Assembly (NCBI GenBank): GCA_920105625.2
Contig: OV050032.1
Coordinates: 75,001,879-75,065,878, forward strand
DNA length: 64,000 bases
Reading direction: 5' to 3'
From: Clusia tigrina
Taxonomy: Eukaryota; Arthropoda; Insecta; Diptera; Clusiidae
Below are positions 1 to 14,381 of this stretch, in pieces (the stretch's first letter is position 1; each line of letters opens with the position of its first letter). A program made the translations under genes and the position numbers. The notes below the pieces were generated by a model, which did not search any database, was not told where the DNA came from, and saw only the letters and a program-made list of their open reading frames with translations.

Positions 1-3000
1 TTGATAGGTGTAGGACACACCGTATAGAAGTTAGGGCCATTTGAAATTTTATGAGTCTTTGATTTGGGACTCAAGGGTAGCATAGCTATGAGCGAAAGGT
101 TAAATTGAAAAGAGCCCCGAGGACTTTATTGTCACAAAATTTTAATATTTTATGACGCTCCAGTAAAAAGTTACAAGCATTTGATTGTTGCAAACCTTGA
201 TAGGTGTAGGACGCACCGTATAGAAGTTAGGTCCATTTGAAGTTTTATCAGTCTTTGATTTGGGACTCAAGGTTAGCATAGCTGTGAGCGAAAGCTTAAA
301 TTGACAAGAGGAACGAGGACTTTATTGTCACAAAATTTCACGATTTTATGACGCTCCAGTAAAAAGTTACACGCATTTGATTGTTGCAAACTTTGATATT
401 TGTAGGACACACCGTATAGAAGTTAGGGCCATTTGAAGTTTTATGAGTCTTTGATTTGGGACTCAAGGGTAGCATCTCTATGAGCGAAAGCTTAAATTGA
501 AAAGAGCCCCGAGGACTTTATTGTCACAAAATTTTAATATTTTATGACGCTCCAGTAAAAAGTTACAAGCATTTAATTGTTGCAAACTTTAATAGGTGTA
601 GGACGCACCGTTTAGAAGTTAAGGCCATTTGAAGTTTTATCAGTCTTTGATTTGGGACTCAAGGGTAGTATAGCTATGAGCGAAAGCTTAAATTGACAAG
701 TGGAACGAGGACTTTATTGTCACAATATTTCAATATTTTATGATGCTCCAGTAAAAAGTTACAAGCATTTGATTGTTGCAAACATTGATAGGTGTAGGAC
801 GCACCGTATAGAAGTTAGGGCCATTTGATATTTTATCAGTATTTTATTTTAGACTCAAGGGTAGCATAGCTATAAGCGATAACTTTAATTGATAAGAGGC
901 TCGAGTATTTTATTGTCACGAAATTTCAAGATTTTATGACACTCCAGTAAAAAATTACAAGCATTTGATTGTTGCAAACTTTGATAGGTGTAGGACGCAC
1001 CGAATAGAAGTTAGGGCCATTTGAAGTTTTATGAGTCTTTGATTTGGGACTCAAGGCTAGCATAGCTATGAGCGAAAGCTTAAATTGAAAAGAGCCCCGA
1101 GGACTTTATTGTCACAAAATTTTAATATTTTATGACGCTCCAGTAAAAAGTTACAAGCATTTAATTGTTGCAAACTTTGATAGGTGTAGGACGCACCGTA
1201 TAGAAGTTAGGGCCATTTGAATATTTATCAGTGTTTGATTTGGGACTCAAGGGTAGCATAGCTATGAGCGAAAGCTTAAATTGACAAGAGGTACGAGGAC
1301 TTTATAGTCACAAAATTTCAATATTTTATGACGCTCCAATAAAAAGTTACAAGCATTTGATTGTTGCAACTTTGATAGGTGTAGGACGCACCGTATAGAA
1401 GTTAGGGATATTTGATATTTTATCAGTATTTTATTTTAGACTCAAGGGTAGCATAGCTATGAGCGATAACTTTAATTGATAAGAGGCTCGAGTATTTTAT
1501 TGTCACGAAATTTCAAGATTTTATGACACTCCAGTAAAAAATTACAAGAATTTGATTGTTGCAAACTTTGATAGGTGTAGGACGCACTGAATAGAAGTTA
1601 GGGCCATTTGAAGTTTTATGAGTCTTTGATTTGGGACTCAAGGGTAGCATAGCTATGAGCGAAAGCTTAAATTGACAAGTGGAACGAGGACTTTATTGTC
1701 ACAATATTTCAATATTTTATGATGCTCCAGTAAAAAGTTACAAGCAATTGATTGTTGCAAACATTGATAGGTGTAGGACGCACCGTATAGAAGTTAGGGA
1801 TATTTGATATTTTATCAGTATTTTATTTTAGACTCAAGGGTAGCATAGCTATGAGCGATAACTTTAATTGATAAGAGGCTCGAGTATTTTATTGTCACGA
1901 AATTTCAAGATTTTATGACACTCCAGTAAAAAATTACAAGCATTTGATTGTTGCAAACTTTGATAGGTGTAGGACGCACTGAATAGAAGTTAGGGCCATT
2001 TGAAGTTTTATGAGTCTTTGATTTGGGACTCAAGGGTAGCATAGCTATGAGCGAAAGCTTAAATTGAAAAGAGCCCCGAGGACTTTATTGTCACAAAATT
2101 TTAATATTTTATGACGCTCCAGTAAAAAGTTACACTCATTTAATTGTTGCAAACTTTGATAGGTGTAGGACGCACCGTATAGAAGTTAGGGCCATTTGAA
2201 TATTTATCAGTGTTTGATTTGGGACTCAAGGGTAGCATAGCTATGAGCGAAAGCTTAAATTGACAAGAGGTACGAGGACTTTATAGTCACAAAATTTCAA
2301 TATTTTATGACGCTCCAATAAAAAGTTACAAGCATTTGATTGTTGCAACTTTGATAGGTGTAAGACGCTCCAGTAAAGTGTTAAAAGCATTTGATAGTGG
2401 CAAGCTTTGATAGGTGTAGGACGCACCGTATAGAAGTTAGGGCCATTTGAAGTTGTATCAGTGTTTGTTTTGGGACTCACGGGTAGCAAAGCTATGAGCG
2501 ATAACTTTAATTGACAAGTGGCTCGAGTACTTTATTGTCACAAATTTTCACGATTTTATGACGCTCCAGTAAAAAGTTACAAGCATTTGATTGTTGCAAG
2601 CTTTGATAGGTATAGGATGCAATTTTTAGAAGTTAAGGCCATTTGAAGTTTCATCAGTCTTTGATTTGGGACTCAAGGGTAGTATAGCTATGAGCGAAAG
2701 CTTAAATTGACAAGTGGAACGAGGACTTTATTGTCACAATATTTCAATATTTTATGATGCTCCAGTAAAAAGTTACAAGCATTTGATTGTTGCAAACATT
2801 GATAGGTGTAGGACGCACCGTATAGAAGTTAGGGCCATTTGATATTTTATCAGTATTTTATTTTAGACTCAAGGGTAGCATAGCTATGAGCGATAACTTT
2901 AATTGATAAGAGGCTCGAGTATTTTATTGTCACGAAATTTCAAGATTTTATGACACTCCAGTAAAAAATTACAAGCATTTGATTGTTGCAAACTTTGATA

Positions 3001-3079
3001 GGTGTAGGACGCACCGAATAGAAGTTAGGGCCATTTGAAGTTTTATGAGTCTTTGATTTGGGACTCAAGGGTAGCATAG

Positions 3080-4178
3080 CTATGAGTGAAAGCTTAAATT
3101 GAAAAGAGCCTCGAGGACTTTATTGTCACAAAATTTCAAGATTTTATGACGCTCCAGTAAAAAGTTACAAGCATTTGATTGTTGCAACTTTAATAGGTGT
3201 TGGACGCTCCAGTAAAGTGTTAAAAGCATTTGATTGTGGACAACTTTAATAGGTGTAGGACGCATCGTATAGAAGTTAGGGCCATTTGAAGTTTTATCAG
3301 TGTTTGTTTTGGGACTCAAGGGTAGCAAAGCTATGAGCGATTACTTTAATTGACAAGAGGCTCGAGTACTTTATTGTCACAAAATTTCACGATTTTATGA
3401 CGCTCCAGTAAAAAATTACAAGCACTTCAATGTTGCAAACTTTGATAGGTATAGGACGCACAGTATAGAAATTGGGGCCATTTGAAGTTTTATCAGTGTT
3501 TGATTTGGGACTCAAGGGTAGCTAGCTATGAGCGAAAGCTTAAATTGACAAGAGGCACGAGGACTTTATTGTCACAGAATTTCAATATTTTTTGACGCTC
3601 CAGTGAAAAGTTACAAGCATTTGATTGTTGCAAACTTCGATAGGTGTAGGACGCACCGTATAGAAGTTAGAGCCATTTGAAGTTTTATCAGATTTTGTTT
3701 TGGGACTCAAGGGTAGCAAAGCTATGAGTGATAACTTTAATTGACAACAAGCTAGAGTACTTTATTGTCATAAAATTTCACGGTTTTCTGACGCTCCAGT
3801 AAAAAGTTGCAAGCATTTCAATGTTGCAAACTTTGATAGGTGTAGGACGCACCGTATAGAAGTTAGGGCCATTTGAAGTTTTATGAGTCTTTGATTTGGG
3901 ACTCAAGGGTAGCATAGCTATGAGTGAAAGCTTAAATTGAAAAGAGCCTCGAGGACTTTATTGTCACAAAATTTCAAGATTTTATGACGCTCCAGTAAAA
4001 AGTTACAAGCATTTGATTGTTGCAACTTTAATAGGTGTTGGACGCTCCAGTAAAGTGTTAAAAGCATTTGATTGTGGACAACTTTAATAGGTGTAGGACG
4101 CATCGTATAGAAGTTAGGGCCATTTGAAGTTTTATCAGTGTTTGATTTGGGACTCAAGGGTAGCATATCTATGAGCAA
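3080..4178 (+). repeat. Local satellite duplication, 838-bp step
   Basis: The long monomer at 3080-3328 recurs at 3918-4178 with an 838-bp step, close to one 251-bp plus three 196-bp units. Both share the GACGCATCGTATAG variant (at ~3259 and ~4097), which is rare elsewhere in the window. This supports a recent four-monomer duplication. Confidence 0.7.
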
Positions 4179-4589
4179 TAGCTTAAATTGACAAGAGGCA
4201 CGAGTACTTTATTGTCACAAAATTTCATGATATTATGACGCTCCAGTAAAAAGTTACAAGCATTTCAATGTTGCAAACTTTGATAGGTGTAGGACGCACC
4301 GTATAGAAGTTAGGGCCATTTGAAGTTTTATGAGTCTCTGATTTGGGACTCAAGGGTAGCATACCTATGAGCGAAAGCTTAAATTGACAAGAGGCACGAG
4401 GACTTTATTGTCACAAAATTTCAATATTTTATGTCGCTCCAGTAAAAAGTTACAAGCATTTGATTGTTGCAACTTTGTTAGGTATAGTAAAGTGCTAAAA
4501 GCATTTTATTGTTTCAATCTTTGATAGGTGTAGGACGCACCGTATAGAAGTTAGGGCCAAATGGAGTTTTATCAGTGATTGTTTTGGGA

Positions 4590-7500
4590 CTCAAGGGTAG
4601 CAAAGCTATGAGCGATAACTTTAATTGACAACAAGCTAGAGTACTTTATTGTCATAAAATTTCACGGTTTTCTGACGCTCCAGTAAAAAGTTGCAAGCAT
4701 TTCAATGTTGCAAACTTTGATAAGTGTTGGACGTACCGTATGGAAAATAGGGCCATTTTAAGTTTTATCAGTATTTGATTTGGGACTCAAGGGTAACATA
4801 CCTATGAGCGAAAGCTTAAATTGACAAGAGGCACGAGGACTTTATTGTCACAAAATTTCAATATTTTATGTCGCTCCAGTAAAAAGTTACAAGCATTTGA
4901 TTGTTGCAACTTTGTTAGGTATAGTAAAGTGCTAAAAGCATTTTATTGTTTCAATCTTTGATAGGTGTAGGACGCACCGTATAGAAGTTAGGGCCAAATG
5001 GAGTTTTATCAGTGATTGTTTTGGGACTCAAGGGTAGCAAAGCTATGAGCGATAACTTAAATTGACAAGAGGCTCGAGAACTTTATTGTCACAAAATTTC
5101 ACGATTTTATGACGCTCCAGTAAAAAGTTACAAGCATTTGATTGTTGCAAACTTTGATAGGTGTAGGATGCACCGTATAGAAATTAGGGCCATATGAAGT
5201 TTTATGAGTCTTTGATTTGGGACTCAAGGGTAGCATAGCTATGAGCGAAAGCTTAAATTGACAAGAGCCCCGAGAACTTTATTGTCACAAAATTTTAATA
5301 TTTTATGACGCTCCAGTAAAAAGTTACAAGCATTTGATTGTTGCAAACCTTTATAGGTGTAGGACGCCCTGTATAGAAGTTAGGGCCATTTGATATTTTA
5401 TCAGTATTTTATTTTAGACTCAAGGGTAGCATAGCTATGAGCGATAACTTTAATTGATAAGAGGCTCGAGTATTTTATTGTCACGAAATTTCAAGATTTT
5501 ATGACACTCCAGTAAAAAATTACAAGCATTTGATTGTTGCAAACTTTGATAGGTGTTGGACGCACCGTATAGAAGTTAGGGCCATTTGAAGTTTTATCAG
5601 TGTTTGTTTTGGGACTCACGGTTAGCAAAGCTATGAGAGATAACTTTAATTGACAAGAGGCTCGAGTACTTTATTGTCACAAATTTTCACGATTTTATGA
5701 CGCTCCAGTAAAAAGTTACAAGCATTTGATTGTTGCAAACTTTGATAGGTATAGGACGCACCGTATAGAAGTTAGGGCCATTTGAAATTGTATCTGTGTT
5801 TTATTTGGGACTCAAGGTTAGCATAGCTATGAGCGATAGCGAAAAGTGACAAGAGGCACGAGGACTTTATTGTCACAAAATTTCAAGATTTTATGACGCT
5901 CCAGTAAAAAGTTACAAGCATTTGATTGTTGCAAACTTTGATAGGTGTAGGACGCACCGTATAAAAGTTAGGGCCATTTGAAGTTTTATCAGTCTTCGAT
6001 TTGGGACTCAAGGGTAGCATAGCTATGAGCGAAAGCTTAAATTTACAAGAGGCAAGAGGACTTAATTGTCACAAAATTTCAAGATTTTATGACGCTCCAG
6101 TAAAAAGTTACAAGCTTGTTGCAACTTTAATAGGTGTTGGACGCTCCAGTAAAGTGTTAAAAGCATTTGATTGTGGACAACTTTAATAGGTGTAGGACGC
6201 ACCGTATAGAAGTTAGGGCCATTTGAAGTTGTATCAGTGTTTGTTTTGGGACTCAAGGGTAGCAAAGCTATGAGCGATTACTTTAATTGACAAGAGGCTC
6301 GAGTACTTTATTGTCACAAAATTTCACGATTTTATGACGTTCCAGTAAAAAATTACAAGCACTTCAATGTTGCAAACTTGGGTAGGTATAGGACGCACAG
6401 TATAGAAATTGGGGCCATTTGAAGATTTATCAGTGTTTGGTTTGGGACTCAAGGGTAGCTAGCTATGAGCGAAAGCTTAAATTGACAAGAGGCACGAGGA
6501 CTTTATTGTCACAAAATTTCAATATTTTTTGACGCTCCAGTGAAAAGTTACAAGCATTTGATTGTTGCAAACTTCGATAGGTATAGGACGCACCACATAG
6601 AAGATAGGGCCATTTGAAGATTTATCAGTCTTTGATTTGGGACTCAGGGGTAGCATAGCTATGAGCGATAGCTGAAATTGAGAAGAGGCACGAGTACTTT
6701 ATTGTCACAAAATTTCAAGATTTTATGAAGCTCCAGTAAAAAGTTACAAACATTTAAATGTCCCAAACTTTGATAGGTGTAGGACGCACCGTATAGAAGT
6801 TAGGGCCATTTGAAGTTTTTTCAGTGTTTGATTTGGGACTCAAGGGTAGCATAGCTATGAGCGATAATTTTAATTGACAAGAGGCACGAGTACTTTATTG
6901 TCACAATATTTCAAGATTTTATGACGCTCCAGTAAAAAGTTACAAGCATTTGATTGTTGCAAACTTTGATAGGTGTAGGACGCACCGTATAGAAGTTAGG
7001 GCCATTTGAAATTTTATCAGCATTTTATTTTGGACTCAAGGGTAGCATAGCTATGAGCGATAACTTTAATTGATAAGAGGCTCGAGTATTTTATTGTCAC
7101 GAAATTTCAAGATTTTATGACGCTCCAGTAAAAAATTACTAGCATTTGATTGTTGCCAACTTTGATAGGTGTAGGACGCTCCGTATAGAAGTTAGAGCCA
7201 TTGAAGTTTTATCAGATTTTGATTTGGGACTCAAGGGTAGCATGTCTATGAGCAATAGCTTAAATTGACAAGAGGCACGAGTACTTTATTGTCACAAAAT
7301 TTCATGATTTTATGACGCTCCAGTAAAAAGTTACAAGCATTTCAATGTTGCAAACTTTGATAGGTGTAGGACGCTCCAGTAAAGTGCTAAAAGCATTTTA
7401 TTGTGGCAATCTTTGATAGGTGTAGGACGCACCGTATAGAAGTTAGGGCCAAATGGAGTTTTATCAGTGATTGTTTTGGGACTCAAGGGTAGCAAAGCTA

Positions 7501-8880
7501 TGAGCGATAGCAAAAAGTGACAAGAGGCACGAGGACTTTATTGTCACAAAATTTCCAGATTTTATGAAGCTCTAGTAAAAAGTTACAAGCATTTAAATGT
7601 CCCAAACTTTGATAGGTGTAGGACGCACCGTATAGAAGTTAGGGCCATTTGAAATTTTATCTGTGTTTTATTTGGGACTCAAGGTTAGCATAGCTATGAG
7701 CGATAGCGAAAAGTGACAAGAGGCACGAGGACTTTATTGTCACAAAATTTCATGATATTATGACGCTCCAGTAAAAAGTTACAAGCATTTCAATGTTGCA
7801 AACTTTGATAGGTGTAGGACGCACTGTATAGAAGTTAGGGCCATTTGAAGTTTTATGAGTCTCTGATTTGGGACTCAAGGGTAGCATAGCTATGAGCGAA
7901 AGCTTAAATTGACAAGAGCCCCGAGAACTTTATTGTCACAAAATTTTAATATTTTATGACGCTCCAGTAAAAAGTTACAAGCATTTAATTGTTGAAAACT
8001 TTTATAGGTGTAGGACGCTCCAGTAAAGTGTTAAAAGCATTTGATTGTGGCAAACTTTGATAGGTGTAGGACGCACCGTATAGAAGTTAGTGCCATTTGA
8101 AATTTTATCAGTGTTTGTTTTGGGACTCAAGGGTAGCAAAGCTATGAGCGATAACTTTAATTGACAACAAGCTAGAGTACTTTATTGTCATAAAATTTCA
8201 CGGTTTTCTGACGCTCCAGTAAAAAGTTGCAAGCATTTCAATGTTGCAAACTTTGATAAGTGTTGGACGTACCGTATGGAAAATAGGGCCATTTTAAGTT
8301 TTATCAGTATTTGATTTGGGACTCAAGGGTAACATACCTATGAGCGAAAGCTTAAATTGACAAGAGGCACGAGGACTTTATTGTCACAAAATTTCAATAT
8401 TTTATGTCGCTCCAGTAAAAAGTTACAAGCATTTGATTGTTGCAACTTTGTTAGGTATAGTAAAGTGCTAAAAGCATTTTATTGTTTCAATCTTTGATAG
8501 GTGTAGGACGCACCGTATAGAAGTTAGGGCCAAATGGAGTTTTATCAGTGATTGTTTTGGGACTCAAGGGTAGCAAAGCTATGAGCGATAACTTAAATTG
8601 ACAAGAGGCTCGAGAACTTTATTGTCACAAAATTTCACGATTTTATGACGCTCCAGTAAAAAGTTACAAGCATTTGATTGTTGCAAACTTTGATAGGTGT
8701 AGGACGCACCGTATAGAAATTAGGGCCATATGAAGTTTTATGAGTCTTTGATTTGGGACTCAAGGGTAGCATAGCTATGAGCGAAAGCTTAAATTGACAA
8801 GAGCCCCGAGAACTTTATTGTCACAAAATTTTAATATTTTATGACGCTCCAGTAAAAAGTTACAAGCATTTGATTGTTGC
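4590..8880 (+). repeat. Satellite block marked by CAACAAGCTAGAG, 3536-bp offset
   Basis: About 4590-5345 matches 8126-8880 at a 3536-bp offset. A rare word, CAACAAGCTAGAG, marks this monomer. GCTAGAG occurs at 3751, 4635, 8171, 11853 and 16422. At the last four it is followed by the same shortened long monomer (GTTAGGTATAGTAAAGTGC). It is therefore a dispersed HOR segment copied at least four times in the left array. Confidence 0.78.
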
Positions 8881-11800
8881 AAACTTCGATAGGTATAGGA
8901 CGCACCACATAGAAGATAGGGCCATTTGAAGATTTATCAGTCTTTGATTTGGGACTCAGGGGTAGCATAGCTATGAGCGATAGCTGAAATTGAGAAGAGG
9001 CACGAGTACTTTATTGTCACAAAATTTCAAGATTTTATGAAGCTCCAGTAAAAAGTTACAAACATTTAAATGTCCCAAACTTTGATAGGTGTAGGACGCA
9101 CCGTATAGAAGTTAGGGCCATTTGAAGTTTTATCCGTGTTTGATTTGGGACTCAAGGGTAGCATAGCTATGAGCGATAACCTTAATTGACAAGAGGCACG
9201 AGTACTTTATTGTCACAACATTTCAAGATTTTATGACGCTCCAGTAAAAAGTTACAAGCATTTGATTGTTGCAAACTTTGATAGGTGTAGGACGCACCGT
9301 ATAGAAGTTAGGGCCATTTGAAATTTTATCAGCATTTTATTTTGGACTCAAGGGTAGCATAGCTATGAGCGATAACTTTAATTGATAAGAGGCTCGAGTA
9401 TTTTATTGTCACGAAATTTCAAGATTTTATGACGCTCCAGTAAAAAATTACTAGCATTTGATTGTTGCCAACTTTGATAGGTGTAGGACGCACCGTATAG
9501 AAGTTAGAGCCATTGAAGTTTTATCAGATTTTGATTTGGGACTCAAGGGTAGCATGTCTATGAGCAATAGCTTAAATTGACAAGAGGCACGAGTACTTTA
9601 TTGTCACAAAATTTCATGATTTTATGACGCTCCAGTAAAAAGTTACAAGCATTTCAATGTTGCAAACTTTGATAGGTGTAGGACGCTCCAGTAAAGTGCT
9701 AAAAGCATTTTATTGTGGCAATCTTTGATAGGTGTAGGACGCACCGTATAGAAGTTAGGGCCAAATGGAGTTTTATCAGTGATTGTTTTGGGACTCAAGG
9801 GTAGCAAAGCTATGAGCGATAGCAAAAAGTGACAAGAGGCACGAGGACTTTATTGTCACAAAATTTCCAGATTTTATGAAGCTCTAGTAAAAAGTTACAA
9901 GCATTTAAATGTCCCAAACTTTGATAGGTGTAGGACGCACCGTATAGAAGTTAGGGCCATTTGAAATTTTATCTGTGTTTTATTTGGGACTCAAGGTTAG
10001 CATAGCTATGAGCGATAGCGAAAAGTGACAAGAGGCACGAGGACTTTATTGTCACAAAATTTCAAGATTTTATGACGCTCCAGTAAAAAGTTACAAGCAT
10101 TTCAATGTTGCACACTTTGATAGGTGTAGGACGCACCGTATAAAAGTTAGGGCCATTTGAAGTATTATCAGTCTTCGATATGGGACTCAAGGGTAGCATA
10201 GCTATGAGCGAAACCTTCAATTTACAAGAGGCAAGAAGACTTTATTGTCACAAAATTTCACGATTTTATGACGCTCCAGTAAAAAGTTACAAGCATTTAA
10301 TTGTTGCAAACTTTGATAGGTGTAGGATGCACCGTTTAGAAGCTAAGGCCATTTGAAGTTTTATCAGTCTTTGATATGGGACTCAAGGGTAGTATAGCTA
10401 TGAGCGAAAGCTTAAATTGACAAGTGATACGAGGACTTTATTGTCACAATATTTCAATATTTTATGATGCTCCAGTAAAAAGTTACAAGCATTTGGTTGT
10501 TGCAAACATTGATAGGTGTAGGACGCACCGTATAGAAGTTAGGGCCATTTGATATTTTATCAGTATTTTATTTTAGACTCAAGGGTAGCATAGCTATGAG
10601 CGATAACTTTAATTGATAAGAGGCTCGAGTATTTTATTGTCACGAAATTTCAAGATTTTATGACACTCCAGTAAAAAATTACAAGCATTTGATTGTTGCA
10701 AACTTTGAGAGGTGTAGGACGCACCGAATAGAAGTTAGGGCCATTTGAAGTTTTATGAGTCTTTGATTTGGGACTCAAGGGTAGCATAGCTATGAGTGAA
10801 AGCTTAAATTGAAAAGAGCCTCGAGGACTTTATTGTCACAAAATTTCAAGATTTTATGACGCTCCAGTAAAAAGTTACAAGCATTTGATTGTTGCAACTT
10901 TAATAGGTGTTGGACGCTCCAGTAAAGTGTTAAAAGCATTTGATTGTGGACAACTTTAATAGGTGTAGGACGCACCGTATAGAAGTTAGGGCCATTTGAA
11001 GTTTTATCAGTGTTTGTTTTGGGACTCAAGGGTAGCAAAGCTATGAGCGATTACTTTAATTGACAAGAGGCTCGAGTACTTTATTGTCACAAAATTTCAC
11101 GATTTTATGACGCTCCAGTAAAAAATTACAAGCACTTCAATGTTGCAAACTTTGATAGGTATAGGACGCACAGTATAGAAATTGGGGCCATTTGAAGTTT
11201 TATCAGTGTTTGATTTGGGACTCAAGGGTAGCTAGCTATGAGCGAAAGCTTAAATTGACAAGAGGCACGAGGACTTTATTGTCACAGAATTTCAATATTT
11301 TTTGACGCTCCAGTGAAAAGTTACAAGCATTTGATTGTTGCAAACTTCGATAGGTGTTGGACGCACCACATAGAAGATAGGGCCATTTGAAGTTTTATCA
11401 GTCTTTGATTTGGGACTCAGGGGTAGCATAGCTATGAGCGATAGCTGAAATTGAGAAGAGACACGAGTACTTTATTGTCACAAAATTTCAAAATTTTATG
11501 AAGCTCCAGTAAAAAGTTACAAACATTTAAATGTCCCAAACTTTGACAGGTGTAGGACGCACCGTATAGAAGTTAGTGCCATTTGATATTTTATCAGTAT
11601 TTTATTTTAGACTCAATGGTAGCATAGCTATGAGCGATAACTTTAATTGATAAGAGGCTCGAGTATTTTATTGTCACGAAATTTCCAGATTTTATGACGC
11701 TCCAGTAAAAATTTACTAGCATTTGATTGTTGCCAACTTTGATAGGTGAAGGACGCACCGTATAGAAGTTAGAGCCATTTGAAGTTTTATCAGATTTTGA

Positions 11801-14381
11801 TCTGGGACTCAAGGGTAGCAAAGCTATGAGCGATAACTTTAATTGACAACAAGCTAGAGTACTTTATTGTCATAAAATTTCACGGTTTTCTGACGCTCCA
11901 GTAAAAAGTTGCAAGCATTTCAATGTTGCAAACTTTGATAAGTGTTGGACGTACCGTATGGAAAATAGGGCCATTTTAAGTTTTATCAGTATTTGATTTG
12001 GGACTCAAGGGTAACATACCTATGAGCGAAAGCTTAAATTGACAAGAGGCACGAGGACTTTATTGTCACAAAATTTCAATATTTTATGTCGCTCCAGTAA
12101 AAAGTTACAAGCATTTGATTGTTGCAACTTTGTTAGGTATAGTAAAGTGCTAAAAGCATTTTATTGTTTCAATCTTTGATAGGTGTAGGACGCACCGTAT
12201 AGAAGTTAGGGCCAAATGGAGTTTTATCAGTGATTGTTTTGGGACTCAAGGGTAGCAAAGCTATGAGCGATAACTTAAATTGACAAGAGGCTCGAGAACT
12301 TTATTGTCACAAATTTTCACGATTTTATGACGCTCCAGTAAAAAGTTACAAGCATTTGATTGTTGCAAACTTTGATAGGTATAGGACGCACCGTATAGAA
12401 GTTAGGGCCATTTGAAATTGTATCTGTGTTTTATTTGGGACTCAAGGTTAGCATAGCTATGAGCGATAGCGAAAAGTGACAAGAGGCACGAGGACTTTAT
12501 TGTCACAAAATTTCAAGATTTTATGACGCTCCAGTAAAAAGTTACAAGCATTTGATTGTTGCAAACTTTGATAGGTGTAGGACGCACCGTATAAAAGTTA
12601 GGGCCATTTGAAGTTTTATCAGTCTTCGATTTGGGACTCAAGGGTAGCATAGCTATGAGCGAAAGCTTAAATTTACAAGAGGCAAGAGGACTTAATTGTC
12701 ACAAAATTTCAAGATTTTATGACGCTCCAGTAAAAAGTTACAAGCTTGTTGCAACTTTAATAGGTGTTGGACGCTCCAGTAAAGTGTTAAAAGCATTTTA
12801 CTGTGGACAACTTTAATAGGTGTAGGACGCACCGTATAGAAGTTAGGGCCATTTGAAGTTGTATCAGTGTTTGTTTTGGGACTCAAGGGTAGCAAAGCTA
12901 TGAGCGATTACTTTAATTGACAAGAGGCTCGAGTACTTTATTGTCACAAAATTTCACGATTTTATGACGTTCCAGTAAAAAATTACAAGCACTTCAATGT
13001 TGCAAACTTTGATAGGTATAGGACGCACAGTATAGAAATTGGGGCCATTTGAAGATTTATCAGTGTTTGGTTTGGGACTCAAGGGTAGCTAGCTATGAGC
13101 GAAAGCTTAAATTGACAAGAGGCACGAGGACTTTATTGTCACAAAATTTCAATATTTTTTGACGCTCCAGTGAAAAGTTACAAGCATTTGATTGTTGCAA
13201 ACTTCGATAGGTATAGGACGCACCACATAGAAGATAGGGCCATTTGAAGATTTATCAGTCTTTGATTTGGGACTCAGGGGTAGCATAGCTATGAGCGATA
13301 GCTGAAATTGAGAAGAGGCACGATTACTTTATTGTCACAAAATTTCAAGATTTTATGAAGCTCCAGTAAAAAGTTACAAACATTTAAATGTCCCAAACTT
13401 TGATAGGTGTAGGGCGCACCGTATAGAAGTTAGGGCCATTTGAAGTTTTATCCGTGTTTGATTTGGGACTCAAGGGTAGCATAGCTATGAGCGATAACCT
13501 TAATTGACAAGAGGCACGAGTACTTTATTGTCACAACATTTCAAGATTTTATGACGCTCCAGTAAAAAGTTACAAGCATTTGATTGTTGCAAACTTTGAT
13601 AGGTGTAGGACGCACCGTATAGAAGTTAGGGCCATTTGAAATTTTATCAGCATTTTATTTTGGACTCAAGGGTAGCATAGCTATGAGCGATAACTTTAAT
13701 TGATAAGAGGCTCGAGTATTTTATTGTCACGAAATTTCAAGATTTTATGACGCTCCAGTAAAAAATTACTAGCATTTGATTGTTGCCAACTTTGATAGGT
13801 GTAGGACGCACCGTATAGAAGTTAGAGCCATTGAAGTTTTATCAGATTTTGATTTGGGACTCAAGGGTAGCATGTCTATGAGCAATAGCTTAAATTGACA
13901 AGAGGCACGAGTACTTTATTGTCACAAAATTTCATGATTTTATGACGCTCCAGTAAAAAGTTACAAGCATTTCAATGTTGCAAACTTTGATAGGTGTAGG
14001 ACGCTCCAGTAAAGTGCTAAAAGCATTTTATTGTGGCAATCTTTGATAGGTGTAGGACGCACCGTATAGAAGTTAGGGCCAAATGGAGTTTTATCAGTGA
14101 TTGTTTTGGGACTCAAGGGTAGCAAAGCTATGAGCGATAGCAAAAAGTGACAAGAGGCACGAGGACTTTATTGTCACAAAATTTCCAGATTTTATGAAGC
14201 TCTAGTAAAAAGTTACAAGCATTTAAATGTCCCAAACTTTGATAGGTGTAGGACGCACCGTATAGAAGTTAGGGCCATTTGAAATTTTATCTGTGTTTTA
14301 TTTGGGACTCAAGGTTAGCATAGCTATGAGCGATAGCGAAAAGTGACAAGAGGCACGAGGACTTTATTGTCACAAAATTTC
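5660..14381 (+). repeat. Satellite segmental duplication, 6630-bp offset
   Basis: Positions 5660-7751 match 12290-14381 at a constant 6630-bp offset. The pair shares the unusual TTACAAGCTTGTTGCAAC deletion variant (6109 and 12739). Upstream of 5660 and downstream of 7751 the two sides diverge into other monomer variants. The offset equals 2312 plus 4318, which ties it to the two neighbouring duplications. Confidence 0.82.
6557..10063 (+). repeat. Duplicated satellite block, 2312-bp offset
   Basis: The segment 6557-7751 recurs at 8869-10063 with an offset of 2312 bp, and again at about 13187-14381. Diagnostic words are the CGCACCACATAGAAGATAG variant (6586, 8898, 13216) and the missing T in GAGCCATTGAAG. 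The three copies differ by a handful of bases. Each includes a long monomer (phases 7331, 9643, 13961). Confidence 0.85.

Noticed and set aside
2241..2489. Recurrent 60-82 residue minus-strand frames (beginning MLPLSPKTNTDKTSNGPNF) in both arrays
   Set aside because: They follow from the 55-bp duplication in the long monomers, which shifts past the stop present in 196-bp monomers. They recur only with the satellite period, have no promoter or start context, and many monomers break them.
6001..6186. 61-codon plus-strand frame, repeated at 12631
   Set aside because: It is the complement of a shortened long monomer, copied by the 6630-bp duplication; there is no sign of coding selection.
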